Source of the DNA: Chaetomium olivaceum
Lineage: Eukaryota; Ascomycota; Sordariomycetes; Sordariales; Chaetomiaceae
Direction: 5' to 3'
DNA: 64,000 nucleotides
NCBI GenBank assembly: GCA_039881045.1
Contig: JAYWVB010000025.1
Span: forward strand, 434,001-498,000
The position numbers and the translations under genes were made by a program. Shown here piece after piece: positions 31,801-42,233 of this stretch; the stretch's first letter is position 1; each line of letters opens with the position of its first letter. Below the pieces are notes generated by a model that was not told the origin of the DNA, searched no databases, and saw nothing but the letters and a program-made list of their open reading frames with translations.

Positions 31801-33986
31801 AGAAATTCACACCGACGATCCCCGGGGGCGTCTCGTTGATGGAGCGTAGAAAGTCTCTAATGCAGGACAGGACGAAGCTTGCGGGCGAGGTTATTTCTCT
31901 ACTGGACTCATCCAAGCGCGTGTCTAAAGAGGAGCCGAAACCAGTTGGTCAGCCCATTGACTTTACCCCAATCAAGACGCGTCCCCGTTCGCCCACCAAG
32001 GTCCATGAGCAGGTGGCCGCTCTGGCAGCACTAAATCAGCAATCACCCAAACCGGCCGAAGTTACCAGCGAGATTGCATCGCAGCCATCCTCGCCCAAGA
32101 AGCTCGATATGAAGAGGATGTCAAGGTTCCTCGATGAACAGGGCCAGCCGAGCCCAACCCCCGAGCCTGTGAAATCGAGGTCGTCTTCGCCGGTAAAAGA
32201 CCGCTCTAATTCCATAGCCGCCAGGCCCATGTCTCTTGTCAAGGACCGCGCCGAATCTATCACGGCAAGACCCACGTCTCTGGTGAGGGAGCGCTCCGAA
32301 TCTATTACTGGGAGGCCACTGTCTTTGGTCAGAGATCGTTCTGACTCCTTCAGATCGAGGTCGTCGTCCCCGGTAAAGGACCGTTTTCCCGGCCTTGAGT
32401 CGCCCTCACTCGCGAAGCACACGGGTAACGAGCAAGGTGAGCTGAAGCCTGCGCTTCCGATCAAAAACGGCGCGGCCCCGTTTGGCGGTATTGGCCTGGG
32501 CCTGACGCAATCAACGGTGTCACCGAGACCAACAGTCCAGAAGCCCGCAGAGACTGAGCTACCACCAGCCTTACCTCCCAAAACTGCGAGGCCGCTCCCT
32601 GCGCCTCCCGCCATTATCTCACCCCCGGCGCCAGCTCCCCGCATCCACTCCCCTACACGGTCACCAGGCAAACAGGCTGCGGAGGCATCGGATCTCATCC
32701 ACGAATTCTTCGGCCCAGAGCGGCCGAGGCGCAGATACACTGTTGACGCAGCCGATATTCTCCTAAAGCGGCCGGCCTCAACCTCCAAAATCCAGACCCA
32801 GCGGGCTCAACTCATCCAGATCACAGCCGAGGGCAAGAAGATGCCCGTGCCATCGCACTATGAACGGGTCTTGTTCGAGCGCGAGATGTACCTTTGCCCC
32901 CACAACTTCATCGACGGCACCGGAAGGAAAGCGACCGAGGTCTATTTCTGGGCTGGCGATGAGGTGCCCGAGTCACAGATCGACGATGCTCACCTTTTCG
33001 CAGCCCGAGAAGCGAGGGCCTATGGTGGAAAGCTGGTCAAGCTCACGCAGGGCAAGGAGACGTCCGAGTTCTTGCAGGCGCTCGGCGGGATCGTCATCGT
33101 GCGCCGCGGGTCGAGCAACAAGTACGACTCGCTCGCGCCCAACATGCTCTGCGGCCGGCGCTACCTGAGCCAAGTCGCCTTCGACGAGGTCGACTTCTCG
33201 CCACTGAGCCTCTGCTCTGGGTTCCCCTACCTCATCGCCCAACAGGGCAAGTGCTACCTCTGGAAGGGCAAGGGCAGCGACGTCGAGGAACTGGGTTGCG
33301 CCCGGCTCGTGGGCATGGACCTCGCGCTGATGGGCGAGCTTCTCGAGGTGGAAGAGGGCAACGAGCCCGACAGCTTCTGGCACATCTTCAACGGCGGCAC
33401 GCGGCCCAGCTCCGCCGACCACTGGCGGCTGAAGCCCAGCTACGACAAGTACTGCACCAGGCTGTTTTGCGCCAACGCAGCCGACAAGCACCAGGTTTGT
33501 TTTGCCCTTATTCTCACCCCACCCCTCATCCCGTCATATGATCATAGGATGCTAACCCGACTCCACAACAAAAAGATCACGGAACTTTCCCCCTTCTCCC
33601 AAACCGACCTCCTCCCGTCCAACATCTACGTCCTCGACGCCTTCTTCGAGATGTACATCATCGTCGGCGCCCGCTCCCAGCACCAGTATGCCGCCTTCCG
33701 CAACGCCCTCGACTTTGCCCAGGAGTATGCCATCCTGGCCGCTGGCATGGAGGACCGGCCCTTTGTGCCCATCTCGACCGTCGTGCTGGAGGGCATTCCG
33801 CGGGACTTGAAGAGCGTGTTTAGGAAGTGGCGGGATGGGAATAGCCCGACGGTGATGCACGTTAGTCCGCGGGGTGGGAGCGGTGGTGGTGGCAGTTCTG
33901 CTGGGCCGACGCCGAGTCCATTGAAGAGAGCGAGGAGTTTGAGGATTGTGCCGCTGACGCAGGCGCTGCAGGCGCTGGCGGAGTAG
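28898..33986 (+). CDS. Large disordered protein with DUF4045-type region and C-terminal gelsolin-like repeats
   Basis: 1597 aa from exons 28898-29036, 29251-33494 and 33576-33986. The N-terminus MSDEVSDFLRSVELLKERR is a charged helix continuing across the first intron (ERQARR-AERARSISPQK). Some 1200 residues of Ser/Pro/Thr/Lys-rich disordered sequence follow, with many SPTK/SPTR motifs, as in the fungal DUF4045 family, and a 15-residue tandem repeat at 32187-32386. From about residue 1290 the chain becomes folded: FERE.MYLCPHNF, TEVYFWAGDEVPESQ, GGIVIVRRGSSNKYD, KCYLWKGKGSDVEELGCAR and NIYVLDAFFEMYIIVGA are gelsolin/villin-type actin-binding modules. A cortical actin or septum role is inferred, not shown. 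The frame is intact over 4.8 kb. The second intron is a multiple of three and open, so its retention would add 27 residues. Confidence 0.88.
32187..32386 (+). repeat. 45-bp coding tandem repeat, about 4.5 copies
   Basis: Encodes successive 15-residue units SPVKDRSNSIAARPM, SLVKDRAESITARPT, SLVRERSESITGRPL, SLVRDRSDSFRSRSS and a partial SPVKDRF. Each unit has K/R-D/E-R-x-x-S, a possible basophilic kinase site. Confidence 0.85.
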
Positions 33987-34559
33987 ATTGTGGATGGGTG
34001 GGTAATCAATAGATGGAAAGGCTGGTCGGTGGTTATGTGGGATATTGTTGTTGGCTTGATGTCATCATCTGGGCGCTTGCTTGTACGGCGCGAATCATAT
34101 AAGGGGTGCATAGGCGGCAGGGTGCCGGCTGTTTTACTGGCATGGGAGGCTTCTTGTTAGATGGCGGTCGTTGCAGACCTGCCTGTGGCATAGCATGTTG
34201 GCGTTAATGGTGAATTAATGCAATGGGCATTTGTGTCGGGTATTCGTTTGGACGTGTGTATTATGTCAATATGCCTGGAGCTAAATGGTATCGTGTTATT
34301 GACCTTGTGTGTCCTCCCGGTGAGCCAAGCATGTGTATATCTTTCATGGTGTGTTGCCGGCCTGATCGGCACTTATACCAGTCAGTGCCTTGCTCCTGTG
34401 AAGCCAGGGCTTTGCAGCCTGTATGCCAATTCCCAAACGCCAGCCATGCCTAAGCCTAGGTAGGTAGTATCCTACCTCTCCTATCCGTTCCCAATCCTTA
34501 AAACGCCAGCCGGTAAAGTCAACCAACCAACTAACCAACCCATCCCCCGATCCCTTCTA
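33987..34559. other. Convergent intergenic region
   Basis: Between the gelsolin-like gene and MED10 stops; the right end becomes strongly C-rich. No feature supported. Confidence 0.5.
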
Positions 34560-35386
34560 TCAATCACCACCCCGCTCCCCGCATTCCCATCCCATCCCAC
34601 CACCCTCCCTACGGCCCTTGCCCCGCAGCAGCACCAACACCACCACCACCACCAACACCACCACCCGCCCGACCATCCCCCCCCTCCGCACCCCCCCCTC
34701 GCCCCCCCGCCAACAACACCACCCCCTCCCCCTCCCCCCCTCCCCCGCACCCTCCTCCGTATCCGTAACCCCGCCCGTAGCGCCCACCACCATCTGCACA
34801 TCGGCCCTGAGCTCGGGCAGGGCGCCGGCCATCTCGCGGGCCAGCACGTCGCGGAAGTCGCGAAAGGCGTGCATCTTGCCGCGCGCCAGCTGGTTCATGC
34901 GGCGCACCAGCTCGGCGAACTCGCGCGTGTAGATGTCCGGGTTGCGGCCGTTCTCGACGTACTGGATGAGCGGCTCGGGGATGGGCTTGTCGGCGGAGGG
35001 GTGGGGCAGGTGCTGGGCGTTGGAGTGCAGGGCGTGCAGGGTTTTGTCGAGGGTTTGGCTGTGGTGGTTTTATTGGGGGTTAGAGGTTTAAGGTTGGGTT
35101 GGTTTGGGGTTGGTTTGGGGCTGGTTTGGCGAGAGAGTGATGGGGAGATGTGTGAGGAGGGGAGGAGAGAGGGCCGATGTGTACGTACATATCTTGGGCG
35201 AGGACATCGCGGGTCGGGCGGCCGGCGGCGTCGTAGTTGGATACTTGAACCAGAACCTGGAATAGGTCTTGGATTACGTTCTTGATGTCCTCTGCGCGTG
35301 GGTTAGTTGGTCGATGATCCGTCGGGTGCCACGGGGATGGAATGCGGACCTTGGACGTTTTGTAGGTCGGGGTTTATGGGCGCCAT
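34560..35386 (-). CDS. MED10: Mediator complex subunit 10 (Nut2)
   Basis: Middle-module Mediator subunit. Exons 35386..35350, 35291..35189 and 35058..34560. Sequence in order: MAPINPDLQNVQ, EDIKNVIQDLFQVLVQVSNY, AAGRPTRDVLAQDIQTLDK, ENGRNPDIYTREFAELV, RRMNQLARGKMHAFRDFRD. After MVVGATGG the frame runs into a Gly/Arg/Val tail encoded by a C-rich (+) homopolymer tract and stops at 34560, giving 212 aa. The family usually ends near the conserved part, so the tail, including its odd Val/Leu run, may come from an indel or be poorly conserved sequence. The first donor is GTCCGC, weaker than usual. Confidence 0.88.
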
Positions 35387-35950
35387 TGTCGTGGTTATGC
35401 GCGGTTGTGTTTGCGATACACAGGTCCTTGACGGCGATGGAGGATGGAAGATGGGAGGTGGGCGAGGCTGCGCTCATGACCCTGGTCAAAGGAAACCAAA
35501 GCGCCATGTGATTGGATCACGGTGAGAGTTACGCTGTTTCCGTATGCAGTATGGTACTGTTCTTGCCAGCCTTGTAAGTTACGCTGCGTCAATCGTATTC
35601 ATTACTTACCACGAACGTACATAACCAATACAGGTCGTTGTAAGTCGGTTTCAACCACCTCATCTCGGTGACGCTCAAGCAGTCGTTACATATCAAATGA
35701 TGTGATTATTTCAAGTCAAGGCAAGATAGATTCATAAGGTTCATAATAACAAGTAACAAACAACAGCCCATTTCTTTACTCCGACAAACCCAATGCCCCC
35801 CAAACAGTCAAATAGCATACCCGCTGTCTCCCAGCGTCAACGCCGCGCCTCCGTTATATTAACGGCCCAATGATGACCTCTTTGCGGGCCGCTCCAACAA
35901 TGCAATGCATAACCAGACCGAACTGTTGTACAATATCAAAGCCCCTCCCC
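35387..35950. other. Intergenic region
   Basis: Upstream of MED10 and downstream of the NuSAP-like gene, which is on the same strand. No feature supported. Confidence 0.5.
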
Positions 35951-38207
35951 CTAGTTCCGCGTCTTCGGGCGCGCAAGCATGTTCAAGCGGCTGAGGCTAA
36001 TACCCTTCCGCTTCATCGGGCTCGGTGTCCCAGGTGGGGCCTGGTCTGGGGTGGGCAGCCTGCGGGGGCTGCTCAGGGTACGCTTGGCGCTGGCGGCGGC
36101 GATGAGGCGCGGCGCAAGCAGCGCATCGCCCTCGGGGACCTTCTCCTGCTTCTGCTTCTTGGCCGCGCGCTCGGCCGCCTCCTGTTCGGCCTCTTCCTCG
36201 TCGGTGCTGACCCGGTGGCGCTTCTTGGTCGACATCCCGTGGGGCAGGGCCTTGAAGACGCTCCGTGGGGCCTCGTTCTCCTTATTGTTGACGCTCGAGG
36301 TCGAGGCCGAGCTCGGGAAGCTGCCGGGCATGTTCTCCGTCGGTAGGATCGAGGGACGGACTGCCCGGACGCTGGCCTGGCCGGGTGAAGAGCCGAACGA
36401 CTTGGTGGCGCTGTCAAAGCTGATGGTGTGGTCGCTACGGAAAGTGAACTCGCCGGGGACGGACGGCTCTACCGAGGCCGCTTGGACATTCTTCACCGGA
36501 GGCTCGGGCAGGGGACGCCGCTGTGAGATGTCCGGATACGTCACGCTGCCCTCCGCGCTCTCTGCCAGCACGCCTTCGAGGGACGGATAGTGCACCTCTT
36601 GTCGCAGCTCCTTCTTGCCTTGAAGAATGCTAGATTTGACAGGGGACGGGGAGTTCTGTGTCAGTGCTGCCCGCTGCGTATCCGGCGTGAAGGCAACGCG
36701 CTTGGTAAGCTTGCGGCCAGGTGTGGTCATCGGGACCACTGGGAGGTCCCTTGGCAGGCGAGCTGGAGCGGGGGTCTTGGAAGCAAAAGCCGAAGGGAGG
36801 GGAAGAGTGCTCTTGGGCTTGGACGCGCTCGCTTTCGCACCACGGAACATCGCTTTGACTCTATCAAACCGGCTCTGGGGCGTCTTGATCTCCCTGGCAT
36901 TGGGCTCCTTATCGGCAGTGAGGCTGGTAGTGGGAAGATTATTTGTTGTGGCGGACCGAGGGATCCCGCTGGCTTTCGAAGGTGACCTGATCAGCGAACC
37001 CTGCCCGGGGGTCTTAACGCTGGTGGCCCTAGATAAAGACGACTTGGTCGGGGTCATCAGAGAGGCGAGGGTTGACTTTGATCGAGGAATACCCAACCCA
37101 GCCGACTTGGGTGCCGGAATCGAGCTTCCGTCACGCGAGACGGGGCGCTTGCTCGACGCGTCTTCATCCATATTCTGCCGGGCCCGCTTGGCCGTCGCCC
37201 GGGGCTCGTCAATAGCCTTTGCCGGTGTCGATTTCGTGGCGCCAGAAGCTGGAGTATCGAGTTTGGTGTTTGATGTTTCCTCCTCGTCCAGGTTCGCCCT
37301 GGATTGACTGCGCTTGACACCTGCCTTGAGGGGGGTCGTGTGGCCCAGCTGGCCCCTAAATGCTGCCGGGTGGTTCGCGATCGAATCCATCTTTTTGAAC
37401 TGAGCCATGTGGGCGGCGCTAAACCGGCCGGCCTTTCCTTTCGCCTGCGCAATCTTGCGTCCACTGCCGGCGTTCTCCTCCGCTTTCTCAGCGTCGCGTT
37501 GTGCCCTCAGGTTCTCCCTGATTTTGGCAGCCTCTCCGCGTAACTCATCCATCATGCGTTGAGCGTCAGGCCCCAGCTTCAACTCGGCGTTGGGTGTTTC
37601 ACGCGCGACGCGAAACGTAAACGGAGACGCGGGCATGGTAACACGAGAAGGTGTGGTCTGGGCCACCCCGGGCAAGCCATCATCGCGATCAGTCTTGGGT
37701 TTGATGTCCGTGAAGCCGAGCCGGAGGCCCGTTGATGGCGGAGCCATGGTGGGGCGGACTTTACTCGGGTGCATCTCTGACATGGGCGGCTTGATGGGAG
37801 ACGAAGCGCGGGGGGTTTTAGGCCCTCGAGCCGGAGACGACGCAGCGGGGTTGGGGGCATTCTGGACGGGTTCAGGGGCAATCTCTGCCGGCTTCTCGTC
37901 ATGTTTCGGTTCTTCATCGCGTGCCGACTTTTTATTACGTGACCGCCTCGCTTTGCGTGCCGGCTTCTCGTTGTGTGCCGGCTCTTCGCCGTGTGCTGGC
38001 TTTTCGTCGTGTGCAGACTTCTCGTCGTGCTCGGCGACAGAAGATAGCGTGTGATTTTCGGGAGCTTGCTGAGGTGCCTAATCGTCGCGTTATGTTGGTT
38101 AGCGTACTCCAGCAGAAGGATAGACACGGGGTGTCGCTGGCTTGATTGTCTTGGGCTGTTTTGTTTACCTTGGTCAGGCTGGCCAAGCGCGCGGAACGGC
38201 GAGCCAT
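35951..38207 (-). CDS. NuSAP-like basic, disordered nuclear protein
   Basis: Exon 1 (38207..38169) encodes MARRSARLASLTK; intron 38168..38078; exon 2 38077..35951; 721 aa. Early in exon 2 is a hexapeptide repeat (HDEKSA/HDEKPA/HGEEPA/HNEKPA). A helical block, DELRGEAAKIRENLRAQRD, is followed by GRFSAAHMAQFKKMDSIANH, then long Ser/Pro/Lys-rich sequence with SPTK-type motifs, KKRVAFTP-like phosphosites and NNKENEAP (a KEN box). The basic disordered body, FKKM-S-I block and KEN degron recall animal NuSAP, a microtubule and chromatin protein, but this is a weak structural analogy. Exon 2 starts upstream of the first ATG of the long frame; the 13-codon first exon is supported by a good donor (GTAAAC), acceptor (gattag) and phase match. 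Confidence 0.72.
37950..38035 (-). repeat. 18-bp coding tandem repeat
   Basis: Minus-strand units encode H-D-E-K-x-A hexapeptides, at least four copies plus degenerate ones nearer 37950. Confidence 0.7.
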
Positions 38208-40751
38208 TGTTAATGCTCTCTGTTTGCAAAATCGACAATTGACTTTTGCAAGCAAGAATCTCGAAAGACTGAAGGAAAAAACGTATCGGGAGGATTGGAA
38301 TGCAAGTGGAGCGTCAGCCAGAGCGCGACATTGGAATCTGTGATAGATTAGAGGGTGGGGTGAGGTTTGATTCGCCGCGCTTGTCAGAAAGTAAACAAAT
38401 TCTGTGTTGGCTTTTAGCGCGTGTCCAAGAGGGTCGAGAACACGGTGTGGGCACATTTTACACGGTGCTCTGCGAGTCAACAATTTGTTTTCTCTTCAGT
38501 TTCCTTAACCGATAAATCCAAGCAGATCCAGCCAAAGATCAGTTTGATTTTCTTCCTCTCCTCACACAGCAACCAGGAATCACAATTTAGGTTTCTAGCA
38601 GGGGCATACCGTTTACACAGTGCTGTTCTTTGCTCGACCGCGACCAACAACCTGCAGCTGTCGAGACTCGAGTTTCTGGCGTGTTTTACTGTGTACACGA
38701 AAAACATCATTATGACGTTTCTGAGTTCCATCCGAGGGGCTCAACATCCCGGTCGAGAAACCTGCTGCGAGAAACCCTTCGGCCTTTCGGCTCTCGCACA
38801 ACTACCTTATCTTTCTACTGTCTCTCTCAACCTTCGCGTACTCGGCACTTGAACCTATCAACCCGAGAGAGGTGAGGGACAGCTCAAAAACCCGCACTTG
38901 GCCGAGTGGCGTGGTTGGACACCGCATGGGCAAAAAGAGCCGGATGCCAAGTGCAGCAGCTCGAGTTGTCAGAACAAAACAAAAGGATCCGGAAGCCTAA
39001 AGAAGCTTTTTAACTCGATTTACATTTATTATTCACTTTACTCTGTTTATATTTTCTTGTTTGTTTATTTTCCATCTCTTCTTTTTGTATAAATTCCTTC
39101 TACGAACTTGTTTTCTTTTGAAGTTCGGCTTATTTTCTCGGGCCAGAGGGTGTGTTACAGTCGTCTTCCCGGAAACTGCATTACAGCCAATTGCAAGATA
39201 ATCATTGGATATAATCATGATTAACTACCTTGGCAGGGGCGTCAAGATCAAACGTTCTTTTGGGGCGATGGACCCCGGGGCATGCCGGCAACGCCGCCCA
39301 GAGCATCGCCCGACCTGCAGTCGAACGTTTCCAGAAAGCCGAGTCGCGTGCCTCATGTGGCTGCAAAGTCCAAACCAATCACCCTGCGATAGGCACGGAG
39401 GAGGAAGCGAGAATGTTCATTCTCGTCTTACGAGTACACAACATGACGACAGAAGACTAACCTATGTCCCGTGTGTGGTGGGCCTTTGGTCGCCTGGGTC
39501 GTTGACAGGACAGACAAGACAATGATTGTTAAGGATTGATTGCCGATCCAAAGACCATCCCGAATTTGCTTTGCGATGAACGGTTCGATGCGGCATTTTC
39601 AGGGTTTAAAAACAACCTGCGTCCTCGGAGATGCAGCTTCATGATACTGAAGAACGGGACATTGAACGACTGGCCGACGGTTGACCCACCGACTCGGTGA
39701 CGGTTTGAGACATTGCTCGGGGACTACCTGAGACAGCTTCAGCCGTGAGTGATGTCCTTGCTAGAGGAACGCATTCCTCTTCTTTCTTGCGCGTTCGGAT
39801 GGAATGCCTCGAGAGGCTTGTGAATGCCATCGAAGCTGCCCCGTCCTACTGTGAGAGAGGGACATCACCATTCCCTGGAATCCCCACACACCATAACGTC
39901 CACAAAAGCCGTCAACAAGCGGCGCGGTCGGTTCTAGGCCGCGGCCCCATACACTTCATACCTAGCTTATGGATCCCCGAACCCCGAGATTCCTTGGCCA
40001 ATCGGTTCTGGCATAGTTAACTCTAACTTTCTGACCTCCCTCTCCATGTCTCACACTTCGCTGGTGCGAAATGCCCCCGCATTTGGCAGGGCTGCCTTGA
40101 CGAGCATGCAGTGAACCATGCAGGTCTAGACCTGAGACGGTGACACAAAAAGTGAACACAGAACGTCCCGGTGGGGCGGTCGCCAGAGCATTCGTCCGAG
40201 CTTTGCTCCGTTGTTGACTCTCGTCGTGGTGTTGCCTGGGATTCACGTTGTGTCAAGCAGAGAGCAGCACTCTTGGCGTCTTCAAGAAAAAGCTGCCAAG
40301 CTCACTACAAAATTTCCTGTGGTCACCTGAGGGGGTGAAAAGCCGTCCCCACCTTGGAACAACCAACTCACTCAACCACAGCGGCAAGAAGCTCCAGATC
40401 GGGAAGGGAGGGGCGCCCGGCTTCATGGTTTCGTTCAAGTCGTCGGCTTAGGGGCCCGATGTCGGCCGTGTGCGTAACCGAAAAACCTCAACCATGGATT
40501 GTGGATCAAGGTATGTGAGTTGGTATATGGTTGTGTCACTCACACGGTTCCCTTCAGCGTCACTCACTGTCGGGGCTCTTTCATAAAAGGAGAACGTGGT
40601 CTATCTTGAATATAAAGTCGCCTGAAAAAGAAGAGGTAATGGAGAAATCGCTCTGTGCCCTGCGTTTCCACGGGACGCCCAAGTCGCTCGAGATGTAAAC
40701 ATTGATGCCAGGAGCCTAAGGGGTACCGCTTTCCATGTGTCGTCCAGCCCG
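38208..40751. other. 2.5 kb gene-free region with one dispersed-repeat copy
   Basis: Apart from the SINE-like copy at 38890-39160, I find no gene, tRNA or transposon. Short frames are random. Confidence 0.55.
38890..39160 (+). repeat. SINE-like dispersed repeat, copy B (tRNA-like head)
   Basis: Best copy. The head has TGGCCGAGTGG at 38899-38909, identical to the A box of class II (Ser/Leu) tRNAs, and a B-box-like GCTCGAGTTGT at 38959-38969, about 60 nt downstream as in those tRNAs. Then follow GGAAGCCTAA, CTCGATTTACAT, a T-rich tract, TCTACGAACTT, GAAGTTCGGCTTATT and GGCCAGAGGG. These blocks recur in order in copies A and C. Not foldable into a full tRNA, so not annotated as one. Confidence 0.68.
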
Positions 40752-42233
40752 TTACTCGGGCTTCCTTCCATAAACCACATACCTAAACAAGCGCGAGTTA
40801 GCCCGTGTCCAACATTCCAAATATAGGGACAACTTACACCGGCCAGTACGCATGTATGTCTCGGTTCTTTGCCTCTTTTCGGACTTCAGACAACAGTACC
40901 TCGACCTCGGTAACACTCCAGCCCAGGACGTTGGTAAACAACATTAGGCTTACGGCCTGTATGCCTTGAAGCACGTTGAAGTAGTTCCATTCACCTAAAA
41001 AAAACCGCCAGTCAGTACACGTGATCCGAAAAGACGAGGGGCAGGCTTCTGTTACCGAGCTCCTTATATCTGGCGTCTCTCGGCCACGAGTTCAACGGCC
41101 ACTTGAACTCGATTTTGGTGACATCCTCAAATCCAGCTTCCTTTAGTTGACTTTCATAGTGTAGCGCTGATTCCAAGCTGGGGCCGAGCTTGTCAGATGC
41201 CTGCACTAGGAGTTGGTTCCACCTCAGCAGCGCAGAGTCCTCCTTAAGGGTTCCATCATCACTTTTGAGAGGGTTGAGGGAGTCGCATAATTCGATGTAG
41301 CCTCCAGGGTTGAGGTTGCTAAAGATATCAGCCCCATACACAGGGCGTCTGGGGGGACTGTGGGATGCTTACTCGAGCGCCTGAGCCATCAACTTGGGCC
41401 AGTCCCTGATGGAGCCTGTGAGCATGCGCCCATAGATGAAGTCGAATTTGGTGTGGTAGTTCCATTCACTCTCGACGTCGTCGATGAAGAACTCGGCGTT
41501 TGGTGGGACGCTGGCATTCAGTCAGCATTGCACAATCCGGGATAGCGGTGCGGGATATTCACCAATCTGGCTGGATAGGGCTCAGATCGACGCCGGCAAC
41601 CTGGCAAGAGTCAACAATGCTGTCACCCTTGTTTATGCTTATCAACAACACGGAGAACATACGGAGACCTCGGGGTGCTCGTCGGCTAGCAAGGGTCAGT
41701 GATGGATCCCACCCTCACGGCTGACATTCTAGGACATACCGAAGTCTACCACCCAGATACCCGTCCCAGTGCCCATGTCAAGGACCCGGGTCAAGGGCCT
41801 GTCGCTCCCAGCCGGGGAGACGTACAATCGGTTGTCCTGCATTCGTACGCACATGTGATGTTGAAGGTCTGGCGGTCAGTTAGGTCTGGAATCCAGTGTC
41901 GGAATTCTAATGTCTTACCCAGGCGTTCAGTCTCTCGCTGCACCTTCATGTCAGCAGGCGAACGGTTGTTGTTGTTGTTGTGCAGCAACGAACATCATAC
42001 CTCATCATTCGGCATAAAGTATGCGGCCTCTGGAAAAAGAAGTTAGACAACGTGCCACCTCCGTTGTATCCATCAGCGGCTGGGGCCAAGTCGTGCTCAC
42101 CTTCAGCCCGGTATGCGTGATATGTGCGGCCATTCTCTTCTCGAAACCTGTAGACGCTGGACATGACCGATGTTGTGTCACTCAGACCCCCGCGCTGGAC
42201 ATTCGACTTGTAAGCGGCGCACCCCACTTGCAA
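40752..42233 (-). CDS. LaeA-like SAM-dependent methyltransferase, one frame break
   Basis: Class I methyltransferase of the large fungal LaeA-like family; substrate unknown. Ten short exons: 42233..42101, 42029..42001, 41943..41919, 41868..41740, 41685..41663, 41600..41563, 41511..41373, 41318..41056, 40994..40838 and 40782..40752. Spliced it gives SSVYRFREENGRTYHAYRAE, YFMPNDE, QHHMCVRMQDNRLYVSP, motif I TRVLDMGTGTGIWVVDFADE, GVDLSPIQPD, FIDDVESEW, FDFIYGRMLTGSIRDWPK and NLNPGGYIELCDSL, ending AYWPVYVVYGRKPE. One extra base in the T run at 41459-41463 breaks the frame between EW and NYHTK; without it the sum is 966 nt (321 aa). The start is uncertain: 42233 or an inner Met at 42164. Confidence 0.85.

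Noticed and set aside
34560..34720. Transmembrane segment in the MED10 tail
   Set aside because: The Val/Leu run comes from translating a (GTG/GGT)-rich low-complexity tract, probably out of frame.
36627..37307. 226-codon + strand frame opposite the NuSAP-like gene
   Set aside because: Composition shadow of a GC-rich low-complexity gene; no motif or splice logic.
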